A DNA stretch of 64,000 nt from Bacilliculturomica massiliensis. Its GTDB lineage: Bacteria > Bacillota > Clostridia > Peptostreptococcales > Anaerovoracaceae. Both the position numbers and the translations under genes were made by a program. The stretch's first letter is position 1, and each line of letters begins with the position of its first letter. This document shows positions 54,982 through 62,941 of this stretch, piece after piece. The notes beneath the pieces were generated by a model. That model made no database searches. It saw nothing but the letters and a program-made list of their open reading frames with translations, and was not told the origin of the DNA. Where the stretch lies: NCBI RefSeq assembly GCF_900605495.1, contig NZ_LR027602.1, positions 669,797 to 733,796 on the forward strand. The letters are read 5' to 3'.

Positions 54982-55845
54982 ATGAGAAATACAACAAAAT
55001 TTCGTAAACTGATGGAGCGGGAAGGCATGATCGTAGCACCTGGTGGATTTTCGCCCCTGTGTGGCATCATCGCAGAAAAAGTGGGATTTGATTGTCTCTA
55101 TTTGAGCGGCTATGGAGTTGCGGCTTTCAAGTGCGGTTATCCGGATGTGGGATTGATGACCATGAACGAATCTTTGGAAAACGCCCGGTTTACCGCACGA
55201 ATTACAAATATCCCGGTGATCGTGGACATTGATAATGGATACGGCAACGCGATCAATATGACCCGCACGATCTCCGATTTTGAGCAGGCCGGCGTAGCTG
55301 CCGTACAGATCGAGGACCAGGTATGGCCGAAGCGCTGCGGCCACATGGAGGGCAAGGAACTGATTTCCGCAGAGGAAATGTGCGCAAAGATCAGGGCCGC
55401 TGCAGAGTCGAGAACAGATCCGGATCTGGTGATCATCGCCAGAACTGATGCAAACACTGTCTTGGGCTTTGAAGAAGCGATGCGCAGACTGAAAATGTAC
55501 AGAAAAGCTGGGGCGGACATTCTGTTTTTCGAATCGCCGGTCTCACTGGAAGAGATGAGACAGGCCCCCGCGCTTATAGACGCTCCGCTGATGATCAATA
55601 TGTCGGAAGGCGCTAAAACTCCCATACTGCGCAACGACCAGCTGGAAGAAATGGGGTATAAACTGGCCATCTGGCCTTCATCTGCCACATGGACCGCCGC
55701 CAAGCAGATAGAGATCATTTACAGGGAGCTGAAGAAAAGCGGGACTACGAAAGAGGAAGCGGACAGAATGTACATATTCCATGAATTCAACGAGCTGATA
55801 GGCCTGCCTCATATCATGGAGCTTTATGACAGATATAAATATTAG
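54982..55845 (+). CDS. Isocitrate lyase/PEP mutase-family C-C lyase (candidate 2,3-dimethylmalate lyase)
   Basis: 287 residues; GAAAGGA lies about 11 bases upstream of the ATG. It has the TIM-barrel pattern of the methylisocitrate lyase/PEP mutase family: LYLSGYGVAA, VDIDNGYG (about 80-87; Mg-binding aspartates), QIEDQVWPKRCGH with the catalytic KRCGH loop (about 117-121), and IARTDA (about 153). The catalytic cysteine argues for a real lyase rather than a PEP mutase. Such enzymes split 2-methylisocitrate, 2,3-dimethylmalate or oxaloacetate-like acids to pyruvate/glyoxylate plus another acid. With the LeuCD-type pair in the same operon and no prpC or prpD, a dimethylmalate-type lyase giving pyruvate and propionate is the best reading. 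Last gene of the operon. Confidence 0.85.
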   Translation: MRNTTKFRKLMEREGMIVAPGGFSPLCGIIAEKVGFDCLYLSGYGVAAFKCGYPDVGLMTMNESLENARFTARITNIPVIVDIDNGYGNAINMTRTISDFEQAGVAAVQIEDQVWPKRCGHMEGKELISAEEMCAKIRAAAESRTDPDLVIIARTDANTVLGFEEAMRRLKMYRKAGADILFFESPVSLEEMRQAPALIDAPLMINMSEGAKTPILRNDQLEEMGYKLAIWPSSATWTAAKQIEIIYRELKKSGTTKEEADRMYIFHEFNELIGLPHIMELYDRYKY

Positions 55846-55906
55846 ACGGACAGGTCTTTGATAGTTCGTCCGCCAGATCGTTTATACAGCGAGAGGGACG
55901 GAGTGG

Positions 55907-55957
55907 AAGACAGAGAACAGCGTTTATGGTATAATAACCGCAGAGCGGTTATTATAC
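55907..55957 (+). promoter_or_regulatory. Perfect 13-bp inverted repeat overlapping a candidate -10 box
   Basis: GTATAATAACCGC (55929-55941), loop AGA, GCGGTTATTATAC (55945-55957). Both arms contain TATAAT. AAGACA at 55907-55912 stands 17 bp before the left TATAAT, so this may be a promoter with its operator. A terminator follows before addB, so the direction of use is unclear. Confidence 0.45.
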
Positions 55958-56001
55958 GATTCTGTGCGCGGCGGACGCATGGTATTATGACCCCAGAGCA
56001 A

Positions 56002-56032
56002 GGCCGTGTCAGGTCAGGCACGGTCTGTTTTT
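56002..56032 (+). terminator. Intrinsic terminator between the catabolic operon and addB
   Basis: GGCCGTG pairs with CACGGTC across a 10-base loop and is followed by CTGTTTTT. It ends about 20 bp before the addB start codon. Confidence 0.65.
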
Positions 56033-56052
56033 AATGAGGCCACGAGGTAAGA

Positions 56053-59000
56053 ATGCTAAAGATATACTACGGGAGAGAAAACCTGGAGAAGGATCGATTT
56101 CTGTTCGATCAGGTAGGTGAAACGCTGAGATGCATGGAAGCGGCGGGCCGCGGTAAAGCGGGCGGCGCCGGAGGAGCGGATGCCGGCGCTGCCGGAGGAA
56201 CGGATACCAGTGGGACGGCAAGCGAAACGGAGACGGGCAGGAACGGGATTTCCCACAGTCAGACGGCGGAGAAGACTGCTGGTGGCGGCGGCCGCCCGGC
56301 CGGCGGGCAGCTGCCGGAGAAGATCCTGCTGATCGTGCCGGATCAGTTTACGCTGCAGGCGGAGCAGAATGCTTTCGCCTATCTTGGCGTGCCCGGACTC
56401 ATCGACCTGGAAGTACTTTCGCAGAGCCGTCTGGGCTACCGGGTACTGGGCGAGGCGGGCGGAAGCACACGGCTTCACATCGATCAATACGGCAGGCACA
56501 TGCTCATCTCCCGGATCGTAAAGGAGCTGGAGACGGAACTCAGCGCGTACCGGGGAATGAAAAAATCACAGAGCTTTATCGAGATGGCCAACGATTTTAT
56601 CACTGAGCTGAAACAGAACAGCGTGGACCCGGATCAGATCGCGGATATCATGGAACAGGTGGAGGAGGGATCCCTTCTCTGGCGGAAGCTGGCGGATATA
56701 CGAAAGATCTACGAGCGCTATGAGGAGGAGATGAAGGGGAAATACATCGATACGGAGGATTATATGGCTCTTTTTACCTCCCGGATCCCCGGATCCCGAC
56801 TGGTGCGGAAAAGTCAGATCTGGATCTATGGCTTTGACTCATTCACCATGAAATCCATGCAGATGATCCGGGTGCTGATGCGCTGTGCTTTGGATGTGAA
56901 TGTGATCATGACAGGGACGACGGGCGGAGAAACAGAGCAGGGCAGAGAAACGGGGCAGGACAGAGAGACAGAGCAGGGCAGAGACGGAGAACTGTTCTCT
57001 CTCACGGCGGATCTCATCTTCCGTCTGACTCGTATGGCGGCGCAGGACGGGGTGCTGTGGGAAGAACGGGCCATCCCCGATACCTATCGTGTTACAGCAG
57101 GCGTTGGATATCCCGCGTCGGACGACGGCGCTTTGCTGAAGACGCTGCCGGGGAATAAGAAGCCGGCGGAACTGCAGCGGGAGAGAAGGGCGGGCAGGCT
57201 GTGCAAAGCGCCGGAGCTGCTGCATTTGGAGCGCGAGCTTTACGCGTGGCCCTGCCGGCCTTACATTCCACCCGGCTCCGGAACCGGCCCCAGCCCCGGA
57301 AACGGCTCCGGAACTGGGACAGGAACCGGATCTGGTTCTGGAGCGCAGCGGGCCCTGGGATTTTGCCGGGCGGCGAATCTGTACGCAGAGGTGGAAACAG
57401 CGGCGGTGCAGATCGTGACGCTGACCAGAGACAGAGGTCTGCGATATCAGGATATTTCGGTGATCTGCAATGACCTTCCCAGTTACGGATCGGTCATCAA
57501 GCGCGTGTTCGGCCGTTATGAGATACCGGTCTTCCTCGACGAGAAGCGCACGGTGCTGCACAACCCGGCGGTGGAGCTGACGCTGTCGCTGCTGGACGTG
57601 GTCACGAAGGGCTGGCGGCGGGAAGACGTGTTTCGCCTGGTAAAGACAGGACTGTTTTCACTGAAGACGGCGGAGTACGAGGAGCTGGAAAACTACGCGA
57701 TCAAATATAAGATCCAGGGCAGGCGCTGGAAAAAGGATTTTCACTACGGCCAAACGGATTATGGGGAAACGGGGCTGGAAGCGCTGAACAGGCTGAGAGT
57801 ACGGCTGGCAGCGCCCCTTGCCGTCTTTGAAAAGGAATTTTCCCGGGCTGAGACCGCGAGAGAAAAAAGCGCGGCGCTGTACCGTATGCTGGCAGAAAGG
57901 CTGGAATTGCCTGAACGGCTGGAAGAACTGCTGACGGATCTGAACGACAGAGAGGAGTTCCTGGCGGCAGAGGAGATCAGCCAGATCTGGACGGTGATCG
58001 TCAGGCTGCTGGATCAGATCGTAGAACTACTGGGAGACGGGGCGATCTCCGGAGAGGATTATCTGTCCATGCTGCAGGCGGGCTTTTCCGCAGTGGAGAT
58101 GGGACTTCTGCCCCCATCGCCGGACCGCATTATCGTGGGTACCATGCAGAGGACCCGGCGGGGCCGCGTGCGCGCGCTGCTGGTGATCGGCGCCAACGAC
58201 GGACTGATCCCTGCGGACGCGGGAAAAGAGGATCTGCTTTCTGAGGCGGAAAAGTTTTACCTGTCGGAGAAGGACATCGTGATCTGCAAGAACGATGACT
58301 ACCGGGCGGGGGAGGAACGGCTGGCGATCTACAAGAATCTGTCCAAGCCGGAGGAATATCTCTGGGTCAGCTATTCTGTGGCGGATCTGGACGGTAGGGA
58401 AAAGAAGCCTTCGCTGATTTTCGATAAGCTGACGCAGATCTTTCCTTTCGTGCCGGTGGAGAAGGACGTGATCAACGCGGAGTCGGATCTGTGCCGGGTG
58501 CAGAGGGTGAACGCGGCGCTGCCCCACATGAGCGAGGTTTTCCGCAGAAAAGCTGCGGGGGAACTGGAGGAGCTCTCCGACGTATGGAAATTGACCTATG
58601 ATATTTTGATGGAAAAAAGCGATGGATCCCGTCTCACGTCTCTGCGGCGAGGCCTGTTTTTTACAAACAAGGTAAAGCGTCTGGAGGAAGATCTGGTGCG
58701 GCGTCTCTATAAGCGCGAGGGGATGGAGGATTTTGTGCTGAGTCCTTCCCGGCTGGAACGATTTGGGAAGTGTCCATTTTCCCATTTTGTGCAGTACGGC
58801 CTGAGACCGGAGGAGCGGCGGCTGTTTGAGGTGGCCGGCCGCGAAGTAGGCGACGTCTACCACCAGTGTCTCATGGAGCTTTCTCAGGAATTGACGCGGC
58901 CCGGCCAGGCTGTGACAGCGCCGGAATCTCTGTGGATGAATATTACGCAGGAGGATTGCGCGGCTCGTGTGGAAGCCCTTATGGACCGCATTTCAGGCGA

Positions 59001-59847
59001 GTACAGGGAGGGCGTGCTGAAGCTGGGCGGCGCGGAGCAGTACCGCGGCGAACGCATGAAAAAGATCGCTTACAGCGCGGCCTGGGCGATGATCTCTCAC
59101 GTGCGGCAGGGACTTGTGAAAGAAATATATTTTGAGGCGGGTTTCGGCGAGGGCGAGGACAAGCCTTTTCCGCCGGTAGTGATCGAGGCAGGCGGCCAGC
59201 GCGTGCGTATTGAGGGAAAGATCGACCGCGTGGATATTCTGGGCGGCGCCCAAACTCAGGAAGGACAGGAAGCGGAAGGCCCCGGCGGTTTCGTAAAGAT
59301 CGTGGACTACAAATCCGGAAGCGAGCGCTTTGACATGGAGGAAGCGCGGGAGGGCATCCGTCTGCAGCTCATGCTTTATCTGGAGGGGGCCATGGGCGGC
59401 GTAAAGGAGAGCCGGCCGGCGGGGGTCTTTTATTTCGAGATCGCGGAGCCCATGGTGGACGCCAGCGGGCTGCCGGCTGAGGAGCTGGGTGCAAAAGTGG
59501 CGGAACAGATCAGAAAGAGCTTTAAGATGGACGGCCTGATGGTAGACGACCCTGCGGTGATCCGGGGCATAGCCGGGGATTTTTCCGGTTTTTCTGAGGT
59601 GGCTCCACTCAGAATGGGGAGCAAAGGCGTCTCCGGGACCTCCGAGGGCAAACTGCTCACACCGGAGGATTTTGAGAGCTTCCGGGAAGAAGTGGGAGGC
59701 GCTGTGGGCCGGCTGTGCGCCGATCTGGTGGCAGGAGAGACTGCCGCCCACCCCAAAAAGACCAAGTACCAGAACGCCTGCCGATTCTGTCAGTTTAAGG
59801 GCATCTGCTTCTTCGATGTGGAATTCGAGGGGTGCAGCTACAGATAA
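56053..59847 (+). CDS. addB: ATP-dependent helicase/nuclease subunit B (AddB-like)
   Basis: 1264 residues. AddB pairs with AddA to process double-strand breaks. Seen: N-terminal UvrD-like fold (LLIVPDQFTLQAEQNAFAYL; SRLGYRVLGE), a middle helicase-like region (GTMQRTRRGRVRALLVIGAN), and the C-terminal RecB-type nuclease with DRVDIL and VKIVDYKSG (Lys of the PD-(D/E)XK site). The iron-sulfur cysteines are FGKCPFSHF near 900 and NACRFCQFKGIC at the end. Oddities: the usual N-terminal Walker A (GRxGSGKT) is replaced by GRENLEKDR, and there are three low-complexity insertions: Gly/Ala-rich (about 33-90), a Glu/Arg/Gly run (about 293-312) and a Gly/Ser/Thr run (about 414-435). No addA follows; the next 270 bp are repeats and then a tRNA. 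So the partner must be elsewhere or lost. Confidence 0.88.
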   Translation: MLKIYYGRENLEKDRFLFDQVGETLRCMEAAGRGKAGGAGGADAGAAGGTDTSGTASETETGRNGISHSQTAEKTAGGGGRPAGGQLPEKILLIVPDQFTLQAEQNAFAYLGVPGLIDLEVLSQSRLGYRVLGEAGGSTRLHIDQYGRHMLISRIVKELETELSAYRGMKKSQSFIEMANDFITELKQNSVDPDQIADIMEQVEEGSLLWRKLADIRKIYERYEEEMKGKYIDTEDYMALFTSRIPGSRLVRKSQIWIYGFDSFTMKSMQMIRVLMRCALDVNVIMTGTTGGETEQGRETGQDRETEQGRDGELFSLTADLIFRLTRMAAQDGVLWEERAIPDTYRVTAGVGYPASDDGALLKTLPGNKKPAELQRERRAGRLCKAPELLHLERELYAWPCRPYIPPGSGTGPSPGNGSGTGTGTGSGSGAQRALGFCRAANLYAEVETAAVQIVTLTRDRGLRYQDISVICNDLPSYGSVIKRVFGRYEIPVFLDEKRTVLHNPAVELTLSLLDVVTKGWRREDVFRLVKTGLFSLKTAEYEELENYAIKYKIQGRRWKKDFHYGQTDYGETGLEALNRLRVRLAAPLAVFEKEFSRAETAREKSAALYRMLAERLELPERLEELLTDLNDREEFLAAEEISQIWTVIVRLLDQIVELLGDGAISGEDYLSMLQAGFSAVEMGLLPPSPDRIIVGTMQRTRRGRVRALLVIGANDGLIPADAGKEDLLSEAEKFYLSEKDIVICKNDDYRAGEERLAIYKNLSKPEEYLWVSYSVADLDGREKKPSLIFDKLTQIFPFVPVEKDVINAESDLCRVQRVNAALPHMSEVFRRKAAGELEELSDVWKLTYDILMEKSDGSRLTSLRRGLFFTNKVKRLEEDLVRRLYKREGMEDFVLSPSRLERFGKCPFSHFVQYGLRPEERRLFEVAGREVGDVYHQCLMELSQELTRPGQAVTAPESLWMNITQEDCAARVEALMDRISGEYREGVLKLGGAEQYRGERMKKIAYSAAWAMISHVRQGLVKEIYFEAGFGEGEDKPFPPVVIEAGGQRVRIEGKIDRVDILGGAQTQEGQEAEGPGGFVKIVDYKSGSERFDMEEAREGIRLQLMLYLEGAMGGVKESRPAGVFYFEIAEPMVDASGLPAEELGAKVAEQIRKSFKMDGLMVDDPAVIRGIAGDFSGFSEVAPLRMGSKGVSGTSEGKLLTPEDFESFREEVGGAVGRLCADLVAGETAAHPKKTKYQNACRFCQFKGICFFDVEFEGCSYR

Positions 59848-59910
59848 AGGGATGAGTCGACGCGGAAAAACCGTTTTTACGAGCTTCTGGATCCGCCGGC
59901 TATTCAGGAT

Positions 59911-59994
59911 GTGGCCGGCGTTGCGGTTGGCGTTGTGGCCGGCGTTAAGGCGCGTGTCGTGGTTGGCGTTGAGACGCGCGTCGTGGTGTGGCAC
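59911..59994 (+). repeat. 12-bp-period tandem repeat after addB
   Basis: Seven imperfect units of 12 bp (GTGGCCGGCGTT, GCGGTTGGCGTT, GTGGCCGGCGTT, AAGGCGCGTGTC and so on). The 270 bp between addB and the tRNA holds nothing else but the tRNA promoter. Confidence 0.65.
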
Positions 59995-60045
59995 GTTCCA
60001 AAACGCAAAATATTTGATCCGGTTTCAATAATTTAAGAATTGAGC

Positions 60046-60074
60046 TTGCAAAGAAGTAAAAGCTGTGTTACAAT
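60046..60074 (+). promoter_or_regulatory. Promoter of tRNA-Thr
   Basis: TTGCAA (60046-60051), 17-bp spacer, TACAAT (60069-60074), 44 bp before the tRNA. Confidence 0.7.
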
Positions 60075-60118
60075 AAATCTCGGTTCTGAAAAAAAGGGGC
60101 TATATCCGCCCCTTGTGC

Positions 60119-60194
60119 GCTTCCGTGGCTCAGCTGGTAGAGCAACGCATTCGTAATGCGTGGGTCGCCGGTTCAAATCCGGCCGGGAGCTCCA
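60119..60194 (+). tRNA. tRNA-Thr (anticodon CGU)
   Basis: A complete 76-nt cloverleaf. Acceptor GCTTCCG pairs with CGGGAGC (one T-G pair); D arm GCTC/GAGC; anticodon stem ACGCA/TGCGT with loop TTCGTAA, anticodon CGT, reading ACG; T arm GCCGG-TTCAAAT-CCGGC; discriminator T and encoded CCA. It has its own promoter and terminator. Confidence 0.97.
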
Positions 60195-60205
60195 TGAAAC
60201 ATTGA

Positions 60206-60257
60206 AAAATAGCCATTCTCAAAATAACTGAGAGCGGCTATTTTCTTTTTATTTTTT
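60206..60257. terminator. Bidirectional terminator between tRNA-Thr and the zinc-ribbon gene
   Basis: AAAATAGCC (60206-60214) pairs with GGCTATTTT (60236-60244), with an inner CTC/GAG. T-rich tails lie on both sides, so it can stop the tRNA transcript and the convergent - strand gene. Confidence 0.75.
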
Positions 60258-60385
60258 GAAGTTTCCCACCTTCTTCCCACTTTTGTTTTCTGTTGAGGGA
60301 AAAAGAAGTGTTATGGCGTTTTTCTTGTGAGTGCCCCTGAGGTTTCTGATACTCATATACCTTCTGTTTTATTGGCGCAGATGCT

Positions 60386-61078
60386 TTATTCAAGTTTTGA
60401 CATGCTTTCTTCTATGCGCTGCTTAATCTCTTCCTCGCTTAAATCAGATTTGGCCAGAAGTATTCCTCGGTTAGAGGCTATCATTGTTATGGCGTCTTTC
60501 GCCGCTTGGATATTGCTTTTGGAGTCAGCTAAATCACTTGTTTTTCCCGAATCTAAATACTTCATAAGAGCCTTTGCGGCTAGTTGGTCAGAAAGAGCCG
60601 CTGATCTAAATACAGATAGATAATCTTTTTCATCTTTAGTCGTTCCATAATCAAATCTAGTTGAAGCGTCTCTGAAGAATTCCTCTGCTTCTTGACATTT
60701 TTGATAGAAGCTCGTAGATGCTATTTTATTGTCTGAGTAAGACTGAACAGCCGCTAAAAAATTATTATGTGATTGGTATAATATTGCGAAATCATCCCAA
60801 GAACGATCATCAAATGCGAGTATTTCTTCGGATGTTTTCGCGGCGGCGGGAGCGTCGGAAGTTATAACGCCTATGAGCGCAGCTAAGATAACAACGATAA
60901 GAACAAGACAACCACATCCGATTTTTTTATTAGGCTGCACCCGAGTGGACGAAGGCCGCGCAGCTTGTGGGTCTGATATAGGGCTGGCTTCTGTTGCGCC
61001 TGCAGTACTTTCTGCGGGCGTACCACAATCAGGGCAAAAGTTTCCTTTGAATTCTTTACCGCATCGTGTACAAAACAT
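60386..61078 (-). CDS. Zinc-ribbon single-span membrane protein of unknown function
   Basis: 230 residues; on the - strand AAAGGAGG lies 8 bases before the ATG. The N-terminus is a double-CxxC zinc ribbon (MFCTRCGKEFKGNFCPDCG), then a Pro/Ser/Ala linker, a single hydrophobic span (about 55-75; GCGCLVLIVVILAALIGVI) and a mostly helical 150-residue domain, probably outside or in the wall space (DDFAILYQSHNNFLAAVQSY). Zinc-ribbon plus one span is a frequent plan for small clostridial membrane proteins with unknown roles. No promoter is visible directly upstream; a recombinase-linked invertible segment carrying a promoter starts about 360 bp upstream. In its other orientation that promoter would point at this gene. 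GC content is lower than in the surface block. Confidence 0.8.
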   Translation of the reverse strand: MFCTRCGKEFKGNFCPDCGTPAESTAGATEASPISDPQAARPSSTRVQPNKKIGCGCLVLIVVILAALIGVITSDAPAAAKTSEEILAFDDRSWDDFAILYQSHNNFLAAVQSYSDNKIASTSFYQKCQEAEEFFRDASTRFDYGTTKDEKDYLSVFRSAALSDQLAAKALMKYLDSGKTSDLADSKSNIQAAKDAITMIASNRGILLAKSDLSEEEIKQRIEESMSKLE

Positions 61079-61147
61079 AAATTATTCCTCCTTTGAGATA
61101 CACACCATTCCTGCGTTGCCGTCCGCTGCAGAGTTTCATGTCACTGG

Positions 61148-61253
61148 CTATCTTCTCCTGCGGGTATGTTTAGCCGGTTGCCCGGAAACAGTCTTATTTA
61201 TTTCATCGGTCCATTTTTTTGCGGACTTCGATGTCTTTTTCAAAAATATCCAT
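61148..61253 (-). pseudogene. Possible small frameshifted reading frame
   Basis: AGGAG lies 8 bases before an ATG (61253, - strand) that starts MDIFEKDIEVRKK. It then hits a stop 3 codons later after a run of seven A; skipping one base continues to TDEINKTVSGQPAKHTRRRR and a stop at 61148. It may be a small decayed gene or a leader for the zinc-ribbon gene. I do not recognise it. Confidence 0.3.
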
Positions 61254-61521
61254 ATACAATACAGCTCCTTTCTGATGAATGATCCGGCTGGACGCGGAGT
61301 CCATGTGACGGGTACATGCCTGGCATTTGGGCGGCGTGCAGCAGCAACCGGCTGCATTTGTCTTGCTTGTCTCCGCATCGTTTTTTCAAATCCAACAACT
61401 GATTTCGACGTCTACAACACAATTTCCATTCTGTTGTGGGACGAAAACAGCGGGAGAAACGGGGAACCGGTTTGACAAGTCAAAAAGGAGGGTCCACATC
61501 CAAATGGGCACGCAGGGAATC

Positions 61522-61559
61522 AGACCGGGCGAAATTCGGAGACGTCCGGTCTGCTTTTC
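61522..61559 (+). terminator. Hairpin inside the invertible segment
   Basis: AGACCGG (61522-61528) pairs with CCGGTCT (61546-61552), followed by GCTTTTC. It may insulate the internal promoter from transcription entering behind it. Confidence 0.5.
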
Positions 61560-61602
61560 ATGCCCGAAAGAATGAATATTGCGATAAATCAGTGCAAAAC
61601 TC

Positions 61603-61632
61603 TTGCTAATCTCCATCAAGCCCATGTATAAT
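61603..61632 (+). promoter_or_regulatory. Promoter inside the invertible segment
   Basis: TTGCTA (61603-61608), 18-bp spacer, TATAAT (61627-61632), then AAGGGG and an ATG at 61661. In the present orientation it runs into the 3' end of the recombinase gene (antisense). After inversion it would lie at about 61471-61500 on the - strand and read toward the zinc-ribbon gene. Confidence 0.65.
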
Positions 61633-61660
61633 GTCAATATATGACGAAGGGGTACGCAAA

Positions 61661-61747
61661 ATGGAACAACAGAATGGAAATTATGTGATAACCAGTCCCA
61701 TGCGGCCGATCAGCCGGGCGTGTTCCGCGCCGCTTTCCGCGGTGTAG
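61661..61747 (+). CDS. Short reading frame crossing the right inverted repeat
   Basis: 28 codons (MEQQNGNYVITSPMRPIS..) with GAAGGGG 9-10 bases upstream and a good promoter. Only the first codons and the repeat are shared between orientations: after inversion the frame would read MEQQNGNCVVDVEIS.. and stop after 18 codons. It overlaps the recombinase gene on the other strand, so it is more likely a leader or the by-product of the switch than a functional protein. Confidence 0.3.
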   Translation: MEQQNGNYVITSPMRPISRACSAPLSAV

Positions 61748-62535
61748 ATCCGGGTCGTGTTGACGCTGGCGTGACCCAGCAGATCGGCCAGCCTGGACAG
61801 ATCCTTCTGCAGCGCATAGAATACCCTTGCAAACAGGTGGCGCAGGTTATGAGGGTAGACTTTGGCCGGTGCTACCCCCGCACGTTCACAGAGACTTTTC
61901 ATACTTCTCCACACGTTGGAACGATCAAGAGGCTTCCCGCCCCGCGTGATGAAAACCGCCCCGGCGGTTCTTTTTTTGCCCGCAAATCGTAGCAGAGCGC
62001 GGCACAGCTTATCAGGCAGAAACACGGCGCGGCGCTTACCCTTGTTGCAGACCTCCGCCCGGCCCGTCCGGGCGGCCTCCAAAGTGATGAATTGGAGCTC
62101 GGAAACCCGTATTCCGGTGGCGCAAATCGTTTGCAGGATGAGGGACAGACGGCTGTCGCCCGCGCGTTCAGCGGCCCGTACCAGCCGGACATACTCGCCG
62201 CGGGTCAGCTCCTTGTCAGCCCGACAGAATAAATTACGCTGGATCTTAAGGGGCTTCACCTTGCAGTCCGTCCAGCCGCAAAAGGTCAAAAAACCATTCG
62301 CAGCCGCCAGTATGGTGTTGACGCTGGCTGCGGCGTACTGTTCCTTCAAGTGTTCTTTCCAGCTGACCAGCGCGGCCTTCGTGATCCCGGCCCCGTCCAG
62401 CCAGCCGCACAGGGCCTTCAGGTCGTGGGTGTACTTCTCAATGGTAGCCGGGGCTTTTTCCTGCTCCCACAGGTAGACAGCGTAGCCGCTTATCAGCTCC
62501 GGGGTGATGGTTCGTTTCGCGTCTTCTTTTTTCAT
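61681..62535 (-). CDS. Tyrosine recombinase (XerC/D-like integrase), likely invertase of the adjacent segment
   Basis: 284 residues; on the - strand AAAGGAGGGA lies 7 bases before the ATG, with a TACAAT box some 30 bp further up. N-terminal SAM-like core-binding domain about 15-105 (ATIEKYTHDLKALCGWL), then the catalytic domain with Arg in TGIRVSELQ (about 150), a candidate Lys near NKGKRR (about 172-174), HNLRHLFARVF (His and Arg, about 232-235), LLGHASVNTTRIY (His and nucleophile Tyr, about 257-267). All residues needed for activity are present. Length is that of stand-alone recombinases, not of large phage integrases. Its stop codon lies within the right inverted repeat of a promoter-bearing segment, which makes inversion of that segment the most likely job. 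It could also be the remnant of an element integrated near tRNA-Thr, but no tRNA-end repeat was found. Confidence 0.9.
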   Translation of the reverse strand: MKKEDAKRTITPELISGYAVYLWEQEKAPATIEKYTHDLKALCGWLDGAGITKAALVSWKEHLKEQYAAASVNTILAAANGFLTFCGWTDCKVKPLKIQRNLFCRADKELTRGEYVRLVRAAERAGDSRLSLILQTICATGIRVSELQFITLEAARTGRAEVCNKGKRRAVFLPDKLCRALLRFAGKKRTAGAVFITRGGKPLDRSNVWRSMKSLCERAGVAPAKVYPHNLRHLFARVFYALQKDLSRLADLLGHASVNTTRIYTAESGAEHARLIGRMGLVIT

Positions 62536-62645
62536 GGCTGCTCCCTCCTTTTTACATTACTGATATTGTACCGTAACGGGAGAGTCCGTGCGGACTTTCG
62601 GTAAGGGAAGAAAAGAATGCCAATAAACCAAAAGTAAAACACGAC

Positions 62646-62683
62646 GGAGAGGAGCCGGAATATGCCGGCCCTCTCTCTTTTTG
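62646..62683 (+). terminator. Intrinsic terminator upstream of the sensor gene
   Basis: GAGAGGAGCCGG pairs with CCGGCCCTCTCTC (one small mismatch), followed by five T. It would stop + strand transcription arriving from the recombinase/invertible region. Confidence 0.65.
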
Positions 62684-62793
62684 TCTGCCCGTCTGCAGCC
62701 GGTTCTTTACGAATCCGCTCAGAAAATACACAAAAAAGCTGCCGTTCATACCGCGTCTTTCGACAAATAACGTAAAATCTTACAGTGCTTTTC

Positions 62794-62822
62794 TTGATAA
62801 TGAAAAGTCTACATGATACAAT
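62794..62822 (+). promoter_or_regulatory. Promoter of the two-SBP sensor gene
   Basis: TTGATA (62794-62799), 17-bp spacer, TACAAT (62817-62822), about 120 bp before the start codon. Confidence 0.65.
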
Positions 62823-62941
62823 AAGTTGAAATAATTGTGGACACAATATAGCACAACTGAAGTGATATGAGATAGGCTCACCGGCGCTGGGGGAGAATTG
62901 AAACGGCCGCCGGCGATCCGATCCATATTGGAGGTATAGAT

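Larger units (their letters stand above)
61417..61686. other. Probable invertible DNA segment: 228 bp bounded by 21-bp inverted repeats
   Basis: The left repeat 61417-61437 and right repeat 61666-61686 are inverted copies: 17 bases are exact (AATTTCCATTCTGTTGT and its complement) and three of four more match outside them. The enclosed segment 61438-61665 holds an outward promoter (61603-61632), a ribosome binding site and a hairpin with CTTTTC (61522-61557). The right repeat includes the stop codon of a tyrosine recombinase gene. Recombinase, inverted repeats and internal promoter side by side are the arrangement of phase-variable promoter switches. Confidence 0.75.

Noticed and set aside
59672-60031. 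Start of addA after addB
   Set aside because: The frame MSRRGKTVF.. after the addB stop resembles an AddA start only in the first residues; it runs into the 12-bp repeat and shows no helicase motif.
61504-61575. 23-codon frame with a GGAGGG site inside the invertible segment
   Set aside because: It overlaps the hairpin of the segment and is very short; kept only as part of the switch description.
60119-62900. Integrated element with attachment sites at tRNA-Thr
   Set aside because: A recombinase is nearby, but no second copy of the tRNA 3' end was found in the window and no other mobile-element genes are present; the inverted repeats explain the recombinase better.
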